From: Mesorhizobium sp.
Lineage (GTDB): Bacteria; Pseudomonadota; Alphaproteobacteria; Rhizobiales; Rhizobiaceae
Direction of reading: 5' to 3'
Length of the DNA stretch: 64,000 nt
Assembly (NCBI GenBank): GCA_004963905.1
Contig: SUGL01000012.1
Location: 1 to 64,000 of the forward strand
The translations under genes were made by a program, and so were the position numbers. The notes beneath the pieces were generated by a model, which searched no databases, was not told the origin of the DNA, and saw only the letters and a list, made by a program, of their open reading frames with translations. Positions 26,844 through 34,446 of the stretch are shown piece after piece. The first letter of the stretch is position 1. Every line of letters begins with the position of its first letter.

Positions 26844-27965
26844 TCAAGCCGCCGCTATCGCCAGCGCGTGTCCGCGCGCATTCTCGCGCAGCGCGTCGAG
26901 ATGGATCGACTTCACCAGCCCTGCCAGATCGCCTTCGGCCGTCTGCCCGCCGAGCTCCTTCAGCATCAGCCAGCTCACTTCCTGAACGCCCGCGACGCGC
27001 TTGCCGTTGGCGACCTCGCGCCAGACCTTCAGCGCCCGCAGGATGATGCCGTGCGTGGCGGCGGCGAGGCCGGCGCTGCGGAACAGCGCCTGCAGCGCCA
27101 CGTCGTGGCCGCCGGCCAGGAGCGCCCTCACCCGCTGCTCCGATTGCTGGGCAAGCGCGACCAGCGCCGAGCCGAAGAAGTCGACCTTGCCATGCGCGAT
27201 GGTGCGGATGATGAAGCCTGCGGTGAGATCGCCGCGCAGCCTCAGATGCTCGATGAGCGCGGCATGCTCCTCGGCGCGTGTGCCCTCGATCAATGTCACC
27301 GAGGCCTTCACGCAGGCATCGCGCATCACGCGATCGGCGCGGGCGGCGCCCATCAGCGCCAAGACCAGCGGCGAGCCTTTCAGCGTCTCGCCGAGCTTGA
27401 CCAAAAGCATGTGCCGGCAGTCGGCAGGCAGACGCGCGTCGGCGATCAGCGCCTCGCGCACCAGCGGCACATGGCCGTGGCGTTCGGCCATGCGGCGGAA
27501 GCTCAGCGACGCGATATCGGCGCCGCTATTGGCAACGAGCGTCGCGCAGGCTTCCGGCTCGCCGATCTCCGCAATGGCTGCCGCCAACGACATCGAGACG
27601 ATGGGACGGTTGGCTATCAGCTTCTGGGTGGCCTTCTGGCCGCTGGCGACGCGGTCGATGAGATCGGCGTCGGTAAGCAAAGGCGAACGCGCCAGCACCA
27701 GCGCCGCCACCTCCGGTTGGTCGGAAGCGAGTGCTGCGATCACCTGCGGCGGCGCGTGGTGGCTCATCGACAACGCCTCGGCGAGCGACTGCCTAACCTT
27801 GGCGGAGACGTCGTCGAGCAGCAGCGTGAGCGCTGCCTCGGCGGCGCAGCGATCCTCGAACGGCAGGTCGGAGTTTATGTAGGCGCGGGCCAGCGCGCTC
27901 GCGGCGGCGGCGCGCTCGGAAACCCTTGCCGTATCAATCCATTTTAGAAAATGCGAAACAATCAT
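26844..27965 (-). CDS. DUF2336 domain protein
   Basis: A 373-residue, largely helical, soluble protein with repeated alanine and leucine-rich helices resembling HEAT-like repeats, as in FEDRCAAEAALTLLLDDVSA and KVRQSLAEALSMSHHAPPQV. It matches DUF2336, an alphaproteobacterial family of unknown function. It is convergent with the FUSC gene and divergent from the MaoC gene. No partner is suggested by context. Confidence 0.78.
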   Translation of the reverse strand: MIVSHFLKWIDTARVSERAAAASALARAYINSDLPFEDRCAAEAALTLLLDDVSAKVRQSLAEALSMSHHAPPQVIAALASDQPEVAALVLARSPLLTDADLIDRVASGQKATQKLIANRPIVSMSLAAAIAEIGEPEACATLVANSGADIASLSFRRMAERHGHVPLVREALIADARLPADCRHMLLVKLGETLKGSPLVLALMGAARADRVMRDACVKASVTLIEGTRAEEHAALIEHLRLRGDLTAGFIIRTIAHGKVDFFGSALVALAQQSEQRVRALLAGGHDVALQALFRSAGLAAATHGIILRALKVWREVANGKRVAGVQEVSWLMLKELGGQTAEGDLAGLVKSIHLDALRENARGHALAIAAA

Positions 27966-28118
27966 GCCGACCAGCTACGCCCTCGCCGGGATGTTCCCCG
28001 GCCCCGTTGTGAACGGTAGTCTGGAAATGGTTTACGAACGGTTCACCATGTTTCTTAACCTGCTTGATGGAGCCGCGACCAACGCCTATCAAGCAGGGAC
28101 AGGCGGAGGAGATCGACC

Positions 28119-28571
28119 ATGGCCGGGCTTTATTTGGAAGAGTTCGTCGTCGGCCATGTCTTCCGCCACTCGCTGCGCAAGACCGTCACCGAAAGCGACA
28201 ACATGCTGTTTTCGGTGATGACGCTGAACCCGCAGCCCTTGCATATCGATTTCGACTTCGCGGCGAAGAGCGAATGGGGCAAGCCCTTGGTCAATTCGCT
28301 GTTCACGCTCGGCTTGATGATCGGCATTTCGGTGAACGACATCACTGTCGGCACAACCGTCGCCAATCTCGGCATGAAGGAAACCGTGTTTCCGCACCCG
28401 GTCTTCCATGGCGACACCATCCGGGTCGAGACCACGGTCGTTTCGGTGCGCGAATCCAAGTCGAAGCCGGATCGCGGCATCGTCGAATTCGAGCATCGCG
28501 CCTACAATCAGGACGACGTGCTCGTCGCCAAATGCACGAGGCAGGCGATGATGAAGAAGAAGGCGGCCTGA
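28119..28571 (+). CDS. MaoC-like hot-dog dehydratase
   Basis: A 150-residue single hot-dog protein. The core TLNPQPLHIDFDFAAKSEWG followed by GKPLVNSLFTLGLM fits the (R)-specific enoyl-CoA hydratase group, with the Asp-His pair of the hydratase motif visible as HIDFDFA. The C-terminal FEHRAYNQDDVLVAKCTR is typical of MaoC. Strong GGAGGAG lies before ATG 28119. The stop overlaps the start of a CitE-like lyase gene (TGATG), suggesting a joint pathway of acyl-CoA hydration and cleavage; the substrate could be a C4-C5 dicarboxyl-CoA, which is inference. Confidence 0.85.
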   Translation: MAGLYLEEFVVGHVFRHSLRKTVTESDNMLFSVMTLNPQPLHIDFDFAAKSEWGKPLVNSLFTLGLMIGISVNDITVGTTVANLGMKETVFPHPVFHGDTIRVETTVVSVRESKSKPDRGIVEFEHRAYNQDDVLVAKCTRQAMMKKKAA

Positions 28572-29452
28572 TGCGTTCGCTGCTTTTCGTGCCCGGCGAT
28601 TCCGAGCGCAAGCTGGAAAAGGGCTTTGGCGCCGGCGCTGACGTGGTTATCGTCGACCTTGAGGATTCCGTCGCCGCCGCCAACAAGGCGGCCGCTCGCG
28701 AAGTGGCGGCTCGCTTCATCTCGGATCGAAGCCAGCAGATCAGCTCCGCCATCTATGTTCGCGTCAACGACCTCACGACCGGCCTGACCGATGACGACCT
28801 TGCCGCACTTGTCCCGGTGAAGCCCGACGGCATCATGCTGCCGAAGTCGAACAGCGGACAGGATGTGCAGCAGCTGGCGGCGAAGCTTCGCGTGCACGAA
28901 GCCGAAAACGGGCTGGCGGACGGCGGCATAGGAATCCTGCCGATCATCACCGAAACCGCGGCAGGCGTGCTGGCGGCGGCGAGCTATGCCGGGGCAAGCG
29001 CTCGGCTCGCCGGGCTTACATGGGGAGCGGAAGATTTGTCCGCCGCGATCGGCGCGCGCTCGGCGCGCGACGAGACCGGCCGCTACACCGACGTCTTCCG
29101 CCTGGCGCGCACGATGACGATCCTGGCGGCCGGCTCGGCCGAGGTTGCGGCGATCGACACCGTCTTTCCGGATTTCCGCGACATGGCCGCTTTCGAGGCC
29201 GAATGCCGCGAGGCCGAGCGCGACGGTTTCACCGGCAAGATGGCGATCCATCCGGCGCAGGTGCCGGTCATCAACACCGCCTTCACGCCGTCGGCCGAGG
29301 CGATCGAGCGCTCGCAGGCGATCGTCGACGCCTTCGCGGCGGCGGGAAATCCGGGCGTCGTCGGCATCGAAGGCAAGATGTACGACCGCCCGCATCTGCG
29401 GCTCGCCCAGCGGTTGCTCGCCCGCGCCAAAGCCGCCGGCATTTCCGCCTGA
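28571..29452 (+). CDS. CitE-like CoA ester lyase (HpcH/HpaI aldolase family)
   Basis: A 293-residue TIM-barrel lyase. RSLLFVPGDSERKLEKG at the start, DVVIVDLEDSVAAANKAAAR with the metal-binding acidic residues, and WGAEDLSAAIGA are hallmarks of citrate lyase beta / malyl-CoA lyase proteins. Residues GKMAIHPAQVPVIN near the C-terminus bind the CoA. It is coupled to the MaoC gene through TGATG at 28569-28573. Likely activities are malyl-CoA or beta-methylmalyl-CoA lyase, or a malyl-CoA thioesterase; I cannot choose between them. Ends four bases from the convergent methyltransferase gene. Confidence 0.85.
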   Translation: MRSLLFVPGDSERKLEKGFGAGADVVIVDLEDSVAAANKAAAREVAARFISDRSQQISSAIYVRVNDLTTGLTDDDLAALVPVKPDGIMLPKSNSGQDVQQLAAKLRVHEAENGLADGGIGILPIITETAAGVLAAASYAGASARLAGLTWGAEDLSAAIGARSARDETGRYTDVFRLARTMTILAAGSAEVAAIDTVFPDFRDMAAFEAECREAERDGFTGKMAIHPAQVPVINTAFTPSAEAIERSQAIVDAFAAAGNPGVVGIEGKMYDRPHLRLAQRLLARAKAAGISA

Positions 29453-29456
29453 ACCG

Positions 29457-30131
29457 TTACCAGACCATCGGGATCAGCCGGTAGCGGACATTCTCAGCAT
29501 AGTCGTCATAGCCGCGCAGGCCGGTGCGCAGCGTCTTTTCTTCGATGAAGGTGCGGATGGCGAGCAGAACGACGAAGGCGAGGACCGATACCAGTCCCCA
29601 CCACGAGCCGAGCAGCAGCGCCGTGCCGGCGAAGAACAGGATGGCCCCGGCGTACATCGGATGGCGGACATAGCTGTAGGGGCCGGTGGTGATGACCTTC
29701 TGGCCGCGCTCGTCCTGGATCTTCACGACAGGCGCCGCAAAGCTGTTCTCCAGCATCGTCAGGTAGCAGATCCAGATGCTGATCAGCAGCACGATCGCGC
29801 CGGTCACCTGCAGCCAAGCGGGAACGGCCGACCAGCCAAAGCGGAAGTCGAGACCCATCAGGATCTGCCAGGCAAAGATGCCGGCGAGCAGCACGGAGAG
29901 CAGGATCTTGTCGGCCGCCGTCTGGTTCTTCTGGATCGGCGGGCTGAGCCGCTCGTTCATCAAGCCGGGGTCGCGACGCGCCAGCGCCACGCCCAGTGTC
30001 AGGCTGAGCCCCACCATCAGCACCAGATAGGCCCAGGCTCCCGGCCAATGCAGCGTTCCGGCCGACACGAAGAGCAGCGCGCCCATGAAGCCGAACCACA
30101 GGAATGTCTGGATAACCAATTTCGCGACCAT
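29457..30131 (-). CDS. Isoprenylcysteine carboxyl methyltransferase-like membrane protein
   Basis: A 224-residue protein with about five membrane helices. The C-terminal catalytic region has TGPYSYVRHPMYAGAILFFA and a final EEKTLRTGLRGYDDYAENVR, the ICMT/PEMT-type S-adenosylmethionine signature. ATG 30131 is preceded by a strong GGAAGGTGG; the longer frame would run through the operators at 30164-30208. The real substrate in bacteria is generally unknown. It is divergent from a TetR gene, whose two operator-like sites lie just upstream, so it is probably the target of that repressor. Confidence 0.82.
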   Translation of the reverse strand: MVAKLVIQTFLWFGFMGALLFVSAGTLHWPGAWAYLVLMVGLSLTLGVALARRDPGLMNERLSPPIQKNQTAADKILLSVLLAGIFAWQILMGLDFRFGWSAVPAWLQVTGAIVLLISIWICYLTMLENSFAAPVVKIQDERGQKVITTGPYSYVRHPMYAGAILFFAGTALLLGSWWGLVSVLAFVVLLAIRTFIEEKTLRTGLRGYDDYAENVRYRLIPMVW

Positions 30132-30163
30132 GACCCACCTTCCGTGACATGCCCCGCCGCTAT

Positions 30164-30208
30164 TGGTCGAAACCGACCACTGGTCTATCATACCGACCAA
30201 CGGTCTAT
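30164..30208. promoter_or_regulatory. Tandem TetR-type operators
   Basis: Two 17-base sites, ACCGACCACTGGTCTAT (30172-30188) and ACCGACCAACGGTCTAT (30192-30208), are identical at 15 positions and start 20 bases apart, about two helical turns. The core of the first, GACCACTGGTC, is a perfect dyad; the second is GACCAACGGTC. A further inverted repeat, TGGTCG-AAAC-CGACCA (30164-30179), overlaps the first. They lie between the divergent ICMT-like and TetR genes and fit binding of two repressor dimers. Confidence 0.7.
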
Positions 30209-30270
30209 AGCTCAAGCGTCGACTGTCGTCATCTGGACGGGAACGGTCGCCGTGTGCACAAGGTTTCTCC

Positions 30271-31008
30271 ATGCCCCGTATCGTCAAGCACCCGGAACTC
30301 AGGCGCGAAGAACTGCTGGACCATGCCCAGGTCCTGTTCCTCACGTATGGCTATGACAAAGCCAGCCTGAATGACGTGATTGCCGCAGCCGGCATCTCGA
30401 AGGGCGCCTTCTACCACTATTTTCCCTCCAAGGAGGCGCTGCTGGAAGCGCTGGCCGAGCGCTTTGCGAAACAGGCGCTCGCCGGCGTCGAGGACATTGT
30501 CGCCGATCCTGCCCTCGACCCGCTGGATCGACTGAATGCGCTTCTGGCGAAATCACGGCAGGCCAAGATCGAGACCGCCACGGAAGCCTGGGCGCTTTTC
30601 GAAACGCTGTTCCGGCCGGAAAACCTGGTGCTGTTCCACCGCATCAATCTGGCGGCCAGCTCATCCTTTTCCCCCGTGCTGGTCGAGATCATCCGGCAAG
30701 GCGTCGCGGACGGCACGTTCCGCACCTTCGATCCGGAAGGCGTCGCAGATATCGTCATGCAGTTCGGCATGGCTACGCACGATGTCATCGCCAAGGCCTT
30801 TGCCAGCGGCAGCGATGCCGACATGGAAGTTGCGATCGAAGCCCTGGAAAAGCGCGTCAGGCTCTATGAGATCGCGCTCGACCGCATTCTTGGCCTTCCC
30901 GACGGCAGCATCAGGATCGGCGAGCCAGGCTATGTGCGCGCCGTGATGACGGCACGCCGCGCTAATCCTTCCCCCAGCGCGGCCGACGCATCGAAAAGAT
31001 CTCGTTGA
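30271..31008 (+). CDS. TetR family transcriptional regulator
   Basis: A 245-residue regulator. The helix-turn-helix lies at about 10-60: ELLDHAQVLFLTYGYDKASL and ISKGAFYHYFPSKEALLEAL. The C-terminal ligand domain is variable. Length is above the TetR average because of a polar tail from about residue 225. Divergently oriented from the ICMT-like gene across the tandem operators, so autoregulation and control of that gene are likely. The last 47 bases overlap the convergent flavin reductase gene. Confidence 0.88.
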   Translation: MPRIVKHPELRREELLDHAQVLFLTYGYDKASLNDVIAAAGISKGAFYHYFPSKEALLEALAERFAKQALAGVEDIVADPALDPLDRLNALLAKSRQAKIETATEAWALFETLFRPENLVLFHRINLAASSSFSPVLVEIIRQGVADGTFRTFDPEGVADIVMQFGMATHDVIAKAFASGSDADMEVAIEALEKRVRLYEIALDRILGLPDGSIRIGEPGYVRAVMTARRANPSPSAADASKRSR

Positions 31009-31570
31009 CGCTGGCATAGTCCATGTAGCCGAGCCGCGCGACATTGCCGGCCCTGATGATGTCGAACAGGCCATCCTTGAGATAAGCATCGTCGATGTGG
31101 ACGCCGACGACCTCGCCGGCGACGACGATGGCGCTGGTCTCGGCGCCGTCCAGTGCCCGCGGCCGGATTATCTCCGTCACCTTGCATTCAAGGGCGGCCG
31201 GCGCTTCCGCCACGCGCGGCGGCGCGACGAGGCGCGACGGCGCCATGGCGAGATCGGCATAGACGAACTCGCTGACGCCGCGCGGCGCGTCCACGGCCGT
31301 GCGGTTCATCTTCTCGGCCAGCTCGCGGCTGACGAGATTGGCGACGAACTCGCCTGTCTCCTCGGCGAAGGAGGCGCTGTCCTTCGCGCCCTCGGATGAG
31401 AACCAGACGATGAAGGGGCGCGTCGAAAACGCATTGAAGAAGGAATAGGGCGCAAGGTTGATCTCACCGGCCCTGTTCAATGTCGAGATCCATCCGATGG
31501 GGCGGGGCGCTACGATCGCCTTCGACGGATCGTGCGGCAGGCCGTGCCCCTTGGACGGCTCGTAGAACAT
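30962..31570 (-). CDS. Flavin reductase-like FMN-binding protein
   Basis: A 202-residue split-barrel flavoprotein. IVAPRPIGWISTLNRAGEIN and APYSFFNAFSTRPFIVWFSS are typical of the flavin reductase domain (HpaC-related). ATG 31570 begins one base after the nitroreductase stop, implying coupled translation; an in-frame ATG at 31603 is an alternative giving 213 residues. Its two-gene unit with a nitroreductase suggests reductive metabolism of a xenobiotic or quinone, but no substrate is evident. The 3' end overlaps the TetR gene. Confidence 0.83.
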   Translation of the reverse strand: MFYEPSKGHGLPHDPSKAIVAPRPIGWISTLNRAGEINLAPYSFFNAFSTRPFIVWFSSEGAKDSASFAEETGEFVANLVSRELAEKMNRTAVDAPRGVSEFVYADLAMAPSRLVAPPRVAEAPAALECKVTEIIRPRALDGAETSAIVVAGEVVGVHIDDAYLKDGLFDIIRAGNVARLGYMDYASVNEIFSMRRPRWGKD

Positions 31571-31571
31571 G

Positions 31572-32156
31572 TCAGCCGGCCCAGGGCCCGGTGTAGTCGG
31601 CATAGAGCTTCGCCGGATCGGGCCGCGGCCGCTCGGGCGCCGGGCCCTGGTACGAGCCGATATGGACGAAGCCGATGACGCGCTCCTGCGGCGACAGCCC
31701 GAGGATCGCCCTGCCCTCCGCGACGTCGGAATACCAGTTGCTGATCATGTTGGTGCCATAGCCCAGCGCGTTGGCCGCGATCATCAGATTCATAGCCGCC
31801 ATTCCACCCGACAGGAACATCTCCCATTGCGGGATCTTCGGGTTCTCCCGCGGCACCGACACCACGCCGATCACCAACGGCGCGCGCGAGAAGCGCGCCA
31901 ATTCCTGATTGCGCCGCCCTTCGGGCAGCGGCCCCTCGCGCTGCTCTGCAAGGGCCGCGAGCTTCCTGCCGATCTCGACCCGCGCTTCGCCGCGGTAGAG
32001 GATGAACCGCCAGGGCTCGAGACGGCCGTGATCGGGAACACGCGAGGCGGCCGCGATCATGGTGGCGATCTCTGCATCGCTCGGCGCCGGCTCCTTGAGG
32101 TCGGGTATAGGCGCGGAATTGCGGGTCAGCAGGAAGTCGATGATCGGCGACGCCAT
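31572..32156 (-). CDS. Nitroreductase family protein
   Basis: A 194-residue FMN-dependent oxidoreductase. SRVPDHGRLEPWRFILYRGE near the N-terminus is the FMN phosphate-binding region in the RibD/YdjA-type subgroup, and GGMAAMNLMIAANALGYGTN forms the central helix. AGGAG at about 32167-32171 precedes ATG 32156; an upstream ATG at 32177 is less well placed. It forms a unit with the downstream flavin reductase. Confidence 0.85.
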   Translation of the reverse strand: MASPIIDFLLTRNSAPIPDLKEPAPSDAEIATMIAAASRVPDHGRLEPWRFILYRGEARVEIGRKLAALAEQREGPLPEGRRNQELARFSRAPLVIGVVSVPRENPKIPQWEMFLSGGMAAMNLMIAANALGYGTNMISNWYSDVAEGRAILGLSPQERVIGFVHIGSYQGPAPERPRPDPAKLYADYTGPWAG

Positions 32157-32318
32157 GGGCGCAAGTCTCCTAAGCATTCAATTTTGAGCTGAAGCACGCC
32201 ATCGGGAGGTCGGGCGGCTCGGGCAATGGCGCGTTATGCGCCGGATAAAGAGCCCTGGCGGGAGGCGGCAGGCTCTTGAGCCTTGAAATTGCCACCGCCT
32301 TGGGCTTCAACGCAAGGC

Positions 32319-33284
32319 ATGTTTGAGGGGACTCTGCGCCTTTTCGTGATCGGGCTCATCGCCGCGCTGTTCGCGGTGCCGGTTTCGTTCGCGCTGGCCC
32401 AGAACGCCAACGACGTCGGCAACATTAAGCTGCCGGGCATTTCGAGCTATGCGACGCCGAAGAGCGAGAGGTCACTGGCTCTGGGCAGCGGCGGCGCGAT
32501 CACCCTTTCGGCGCAACTGACCGACAAGGGCGCCGACATCACCCGCGGCATCGTCTGGCGTGTGTTCAAGCCGGAACCCGCCAGCGACGGCAAGCTGCCG
32601 ATGGTGGCGTCCGCGCATGGCGGCACGGCGGTGTTCCAGCTCGACCCCGGCAGCTATCTGGTCCATGCCTCTTATGGGCGGGCCGGCGCCACCAAGCGCA
32701 TCACCGTCGGCAAGGATGCCAAGCGTGAGAACCTCGTCCTCGATGCCGGCGGCCTGAAGCTCGACGCCGTGACCTCGGGCGGCGCGCATATTCCGCCGAA
32801 GAAGCTGCGTTTTGCGATCTACGAAGGCCAGGCCGCGACCAATGGCGACCGCGCGCTGATCGTCCCCGATGTCGAGCCGAACACGGTGGTGCGGCTGAAT
32901 GCCGGCACCTACCACGTCGTCTCCACCTATGGCGCGGTCAACGCCGTGATCCGCTCCGACATCCGTGTCGAGGCCGGCAAGCTGACCGAAGCCACCGTCG
33001 AGCACCGCGCGGCCGAAATGACGATGAAGCTCGTGCGCGAGCCCGGCGGCGAGGCAATCGCCGACACCTCATGGTCGCTGCTCAACGAATCCGGCGATCC
33101 GATCAAGGAAGCCGTCGGCGCCTTCGCCTCGATGGTGCTGGCCGAGGGCCAATACACCATCATCGCCAAGAACCGCGACCGCATCTACCAGAAGGACTTC
33201 ACCGTCGTGGCGGGCCAGAACCAGGAGATCGAGGTCGTGGCCAACGAATCGTCCGCCATCGATCCCGAGGAAGGCGCGGACTGA
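32319..33284 (+). CDS. Secreted protein with three similar beta-rich modules
   Basis: A 321-residue protein with a signal peptide (LFVIGLIAALFAVPVSFALA, residues 7-26). Residues from about 55 to the end read as three units of 75-85 residues: each has an element like IVWRVFKPE / LRFAIYEGQ / TSWSLLNES, then FQLDPGSYLVHASYG / VRLNAGTYHVVSTYG / MVLAEGQYTIIAKN, then a strand and a GK/GQ turn. This looks like repeated beta-sandwich domains, probably periplasmic. I do not recognise a characterised family. ATG 32319 was chosen because it starts the signal peptide. Confidence 0.7.
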   Translation: MFEGTLRLFVIGLIAALFAVPVSFALAQNANDVGNIKLPGISSYATPKSERSLALGSGGAITLSAQLTDKGADITRGIVWRVFKPEPASDGKLPMVASAHGGTAVFQLDPGSYLVHASYGRAGATKRITVGKDAKRENLVLDAGGLKLDAVTSGGAHIPPKKLRFAIYEGQAATNGDRALIVPDVEPNTVVRLNAGTYHVVSTYGAVNAVIRSDIRVEAGKLTEATVEHRAAEMTMKLVREPGGEAIADTSWSLLNESGDPIKEAVGAFASMVLAEGQYTIIAKNRDRIYQKDFTVVAGQNQEIEVVANESSAIDPEEGAD

Positions 33285-33310
33285 GGTTTTCGGCCCGGAA
33301 TTGCCAAGGC

Positions 33311-34246
33311 TCAGGCCGCCTTGCGCATTCGCTTCGGCAGGAACGGCCCGCGCGGCGCAGCCGGCGGCGCGAGATCGAAAACGCTGCGATAGAGCCGGTC
33401 GAGCAGCGTCTTGCGGTCGCGCAGCGGCTCGAGCTCACCCCATCTCAGAATGTCACCGATGCGCACCTCGATCGCCTTGCCGGAAAGACGCGCGAACTCG
33501 CGGATGAGCAAGGACGTGCGCAGCGTCAGCGAGGCCTTGCCGACGAACTTCGCCACGCGGTTGTCGCGCTCGGCCATGTTCATCGGCCCGCTGACGAGAT
33601 GGAACAGGCGGCCGTTCTGGCCGGAGAAATGCATCGGAATGACCGAGGCCTTGGCCTCCTGGATGAGCTTGGCCGGGAACATCTTCCAGGGCAGGTCGAT
33701 CGCGCGGCCGAAACCCTTCGGCGCCGTGGCGACGCCGCCCGCAGGGAAGACGACGATGGTGACGCCTTGCTTCAGCAGCCGCACCGCCTCGTGGCGCACG
33801 GCCATGTTGTTCTTCAGCGCTTCCTTGGTCTCCGAAAAATCGATCGGCAGCGAATAGGCTTCCATCTCGCGGATCTTGAGCAGATCCTTGTGGATCATGA
33901 CCCGGAACGGCCGCCCGAGTTGCTCGGCGAGCGACAGCACGGCAATGCCGTCGCCGATGCCGAACGGATGATTGGCGACGATTACCAGCGGCGTGTCCGG
34001 CAAATTCACCGGCGGCCAATGGCCGGCATTGCGCACCTTGACGTCGATCAGCTCCAGCATGCGGCTGAACACGCGCTCACCGGTCGGCGCCACCTGGCGC
34101 CGCCAGAAATCATAGAGCACAGCAAAGCGGTCGCGGCCCGACAGGCCTTCGACGGAATGGATGAACCATCGCGTCAGCGCCGGCTGATGCTGGTTCGCGT
34201 AGGAGAGCTCGGGAAACGGCCTTTCCCGCAGTTTCAGCTTGAGCAT
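33311..34246 (-). CDS. Lysophospholipid acyltransferase family protein (PlsC-like)
   Basis: A 311-residue protein. VIVANHPFGIGDGIAVLSLA holds the catalytic His-Asp pair (here His-x5-Asp, as in the ornithine-lipid/hemolysin-type subgroup rather than HX4D), and VVFPAGGVAT is the second acyltransferase motif. No clear membrane helix is seen. It probably acylates a lipid precursor at the inner membrane face. Convergent with the secreted three-module gene (26-base gap); preceded by a terminator hairpin and repeat A copy 3. Confidence 0.8.
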   Translation of the reverse strand: MLKLKLRERPFPELSYANQHQPALTRWFIHSVEGLSGRDRFAVLYDFWRRQVAPTGERVFSRMLELIDVKVRNAGHWPPVNLPDTPLVIVANHPFGIGDGIAVLSLAEQLGRPFRVMIHKDLLKIREMEAYSLPIDFSETKEALKNNMAVRHEAVRLLKQGVTIVVFPAGGVATAPKGFGRAIDLPWKMFPAKLIQEAKASVIPMHFSGQNGRLFHLVSGPMNMAERDNRVAKFVGKASLTLRTSLLIREFARLSGKAIEVRIGDILRWGELEPLRDRKTLLDRLYRSVFDLAPPAAPRGPFLPKRMRKAA

Positions 34247-34282
34247 GGCGGCTCGTTACAGGTTTGGCGTGACAGGCATGTG

Positions 34283-34312
34283 AAAATGGCGGTGGACCAA
34301 GCCACCGCCATT
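34283..34312 (-). terminator. Rho-independent terminator-like hairpin downstream of thrS
   Basis: On the minus strand AATGGCGGTGG, loop CTTGGT, CCACCGCCATT is followed by TTC, giving an 11-bp perfect stem with four consecutive T. It lies downstream of thrS, past the family A repeat, and 36 bases before the start of the acyltransferase gene. The orientation and T-tract fit termination of the thrS transcript. Confidence 0.6.
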
Positions 34313-34317
34313 CCGAT

Positions 34318-34435
34318 CCATGTCGCCCAAAAGTGTGCAACGGTTTTGGGGAAACGACATGCATCAAAACGAAGAACTTAAAGCGCGTCGCGGCGCGATG
34401 CGCTTTAAGAGAGGGCGCGATGCGCTTTAAGAGAG
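34318..34435. repeat. Dispersed mosaic intergenic repeat, family A, copy 3, with 22-bp tandem duplication
   Basis: Begins CCATGTCGCCCAAAAGTGTG, then CGGTTTTGGGGAAACGACAT and GCATCAAAACGAAGAACTTA, like copies at 8263 and 24658. Its end differs: two perfect 22-base units beginning GGCGCGATGCGCTTTAAG (34392-34413 and 34414-34435) replace the simple terminal hairpin arm. Each unit restores a CGCTTTAA half-stem. Confidence 0.78.
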
Positions 34436-34446
34436 TTTGAGAAAAA

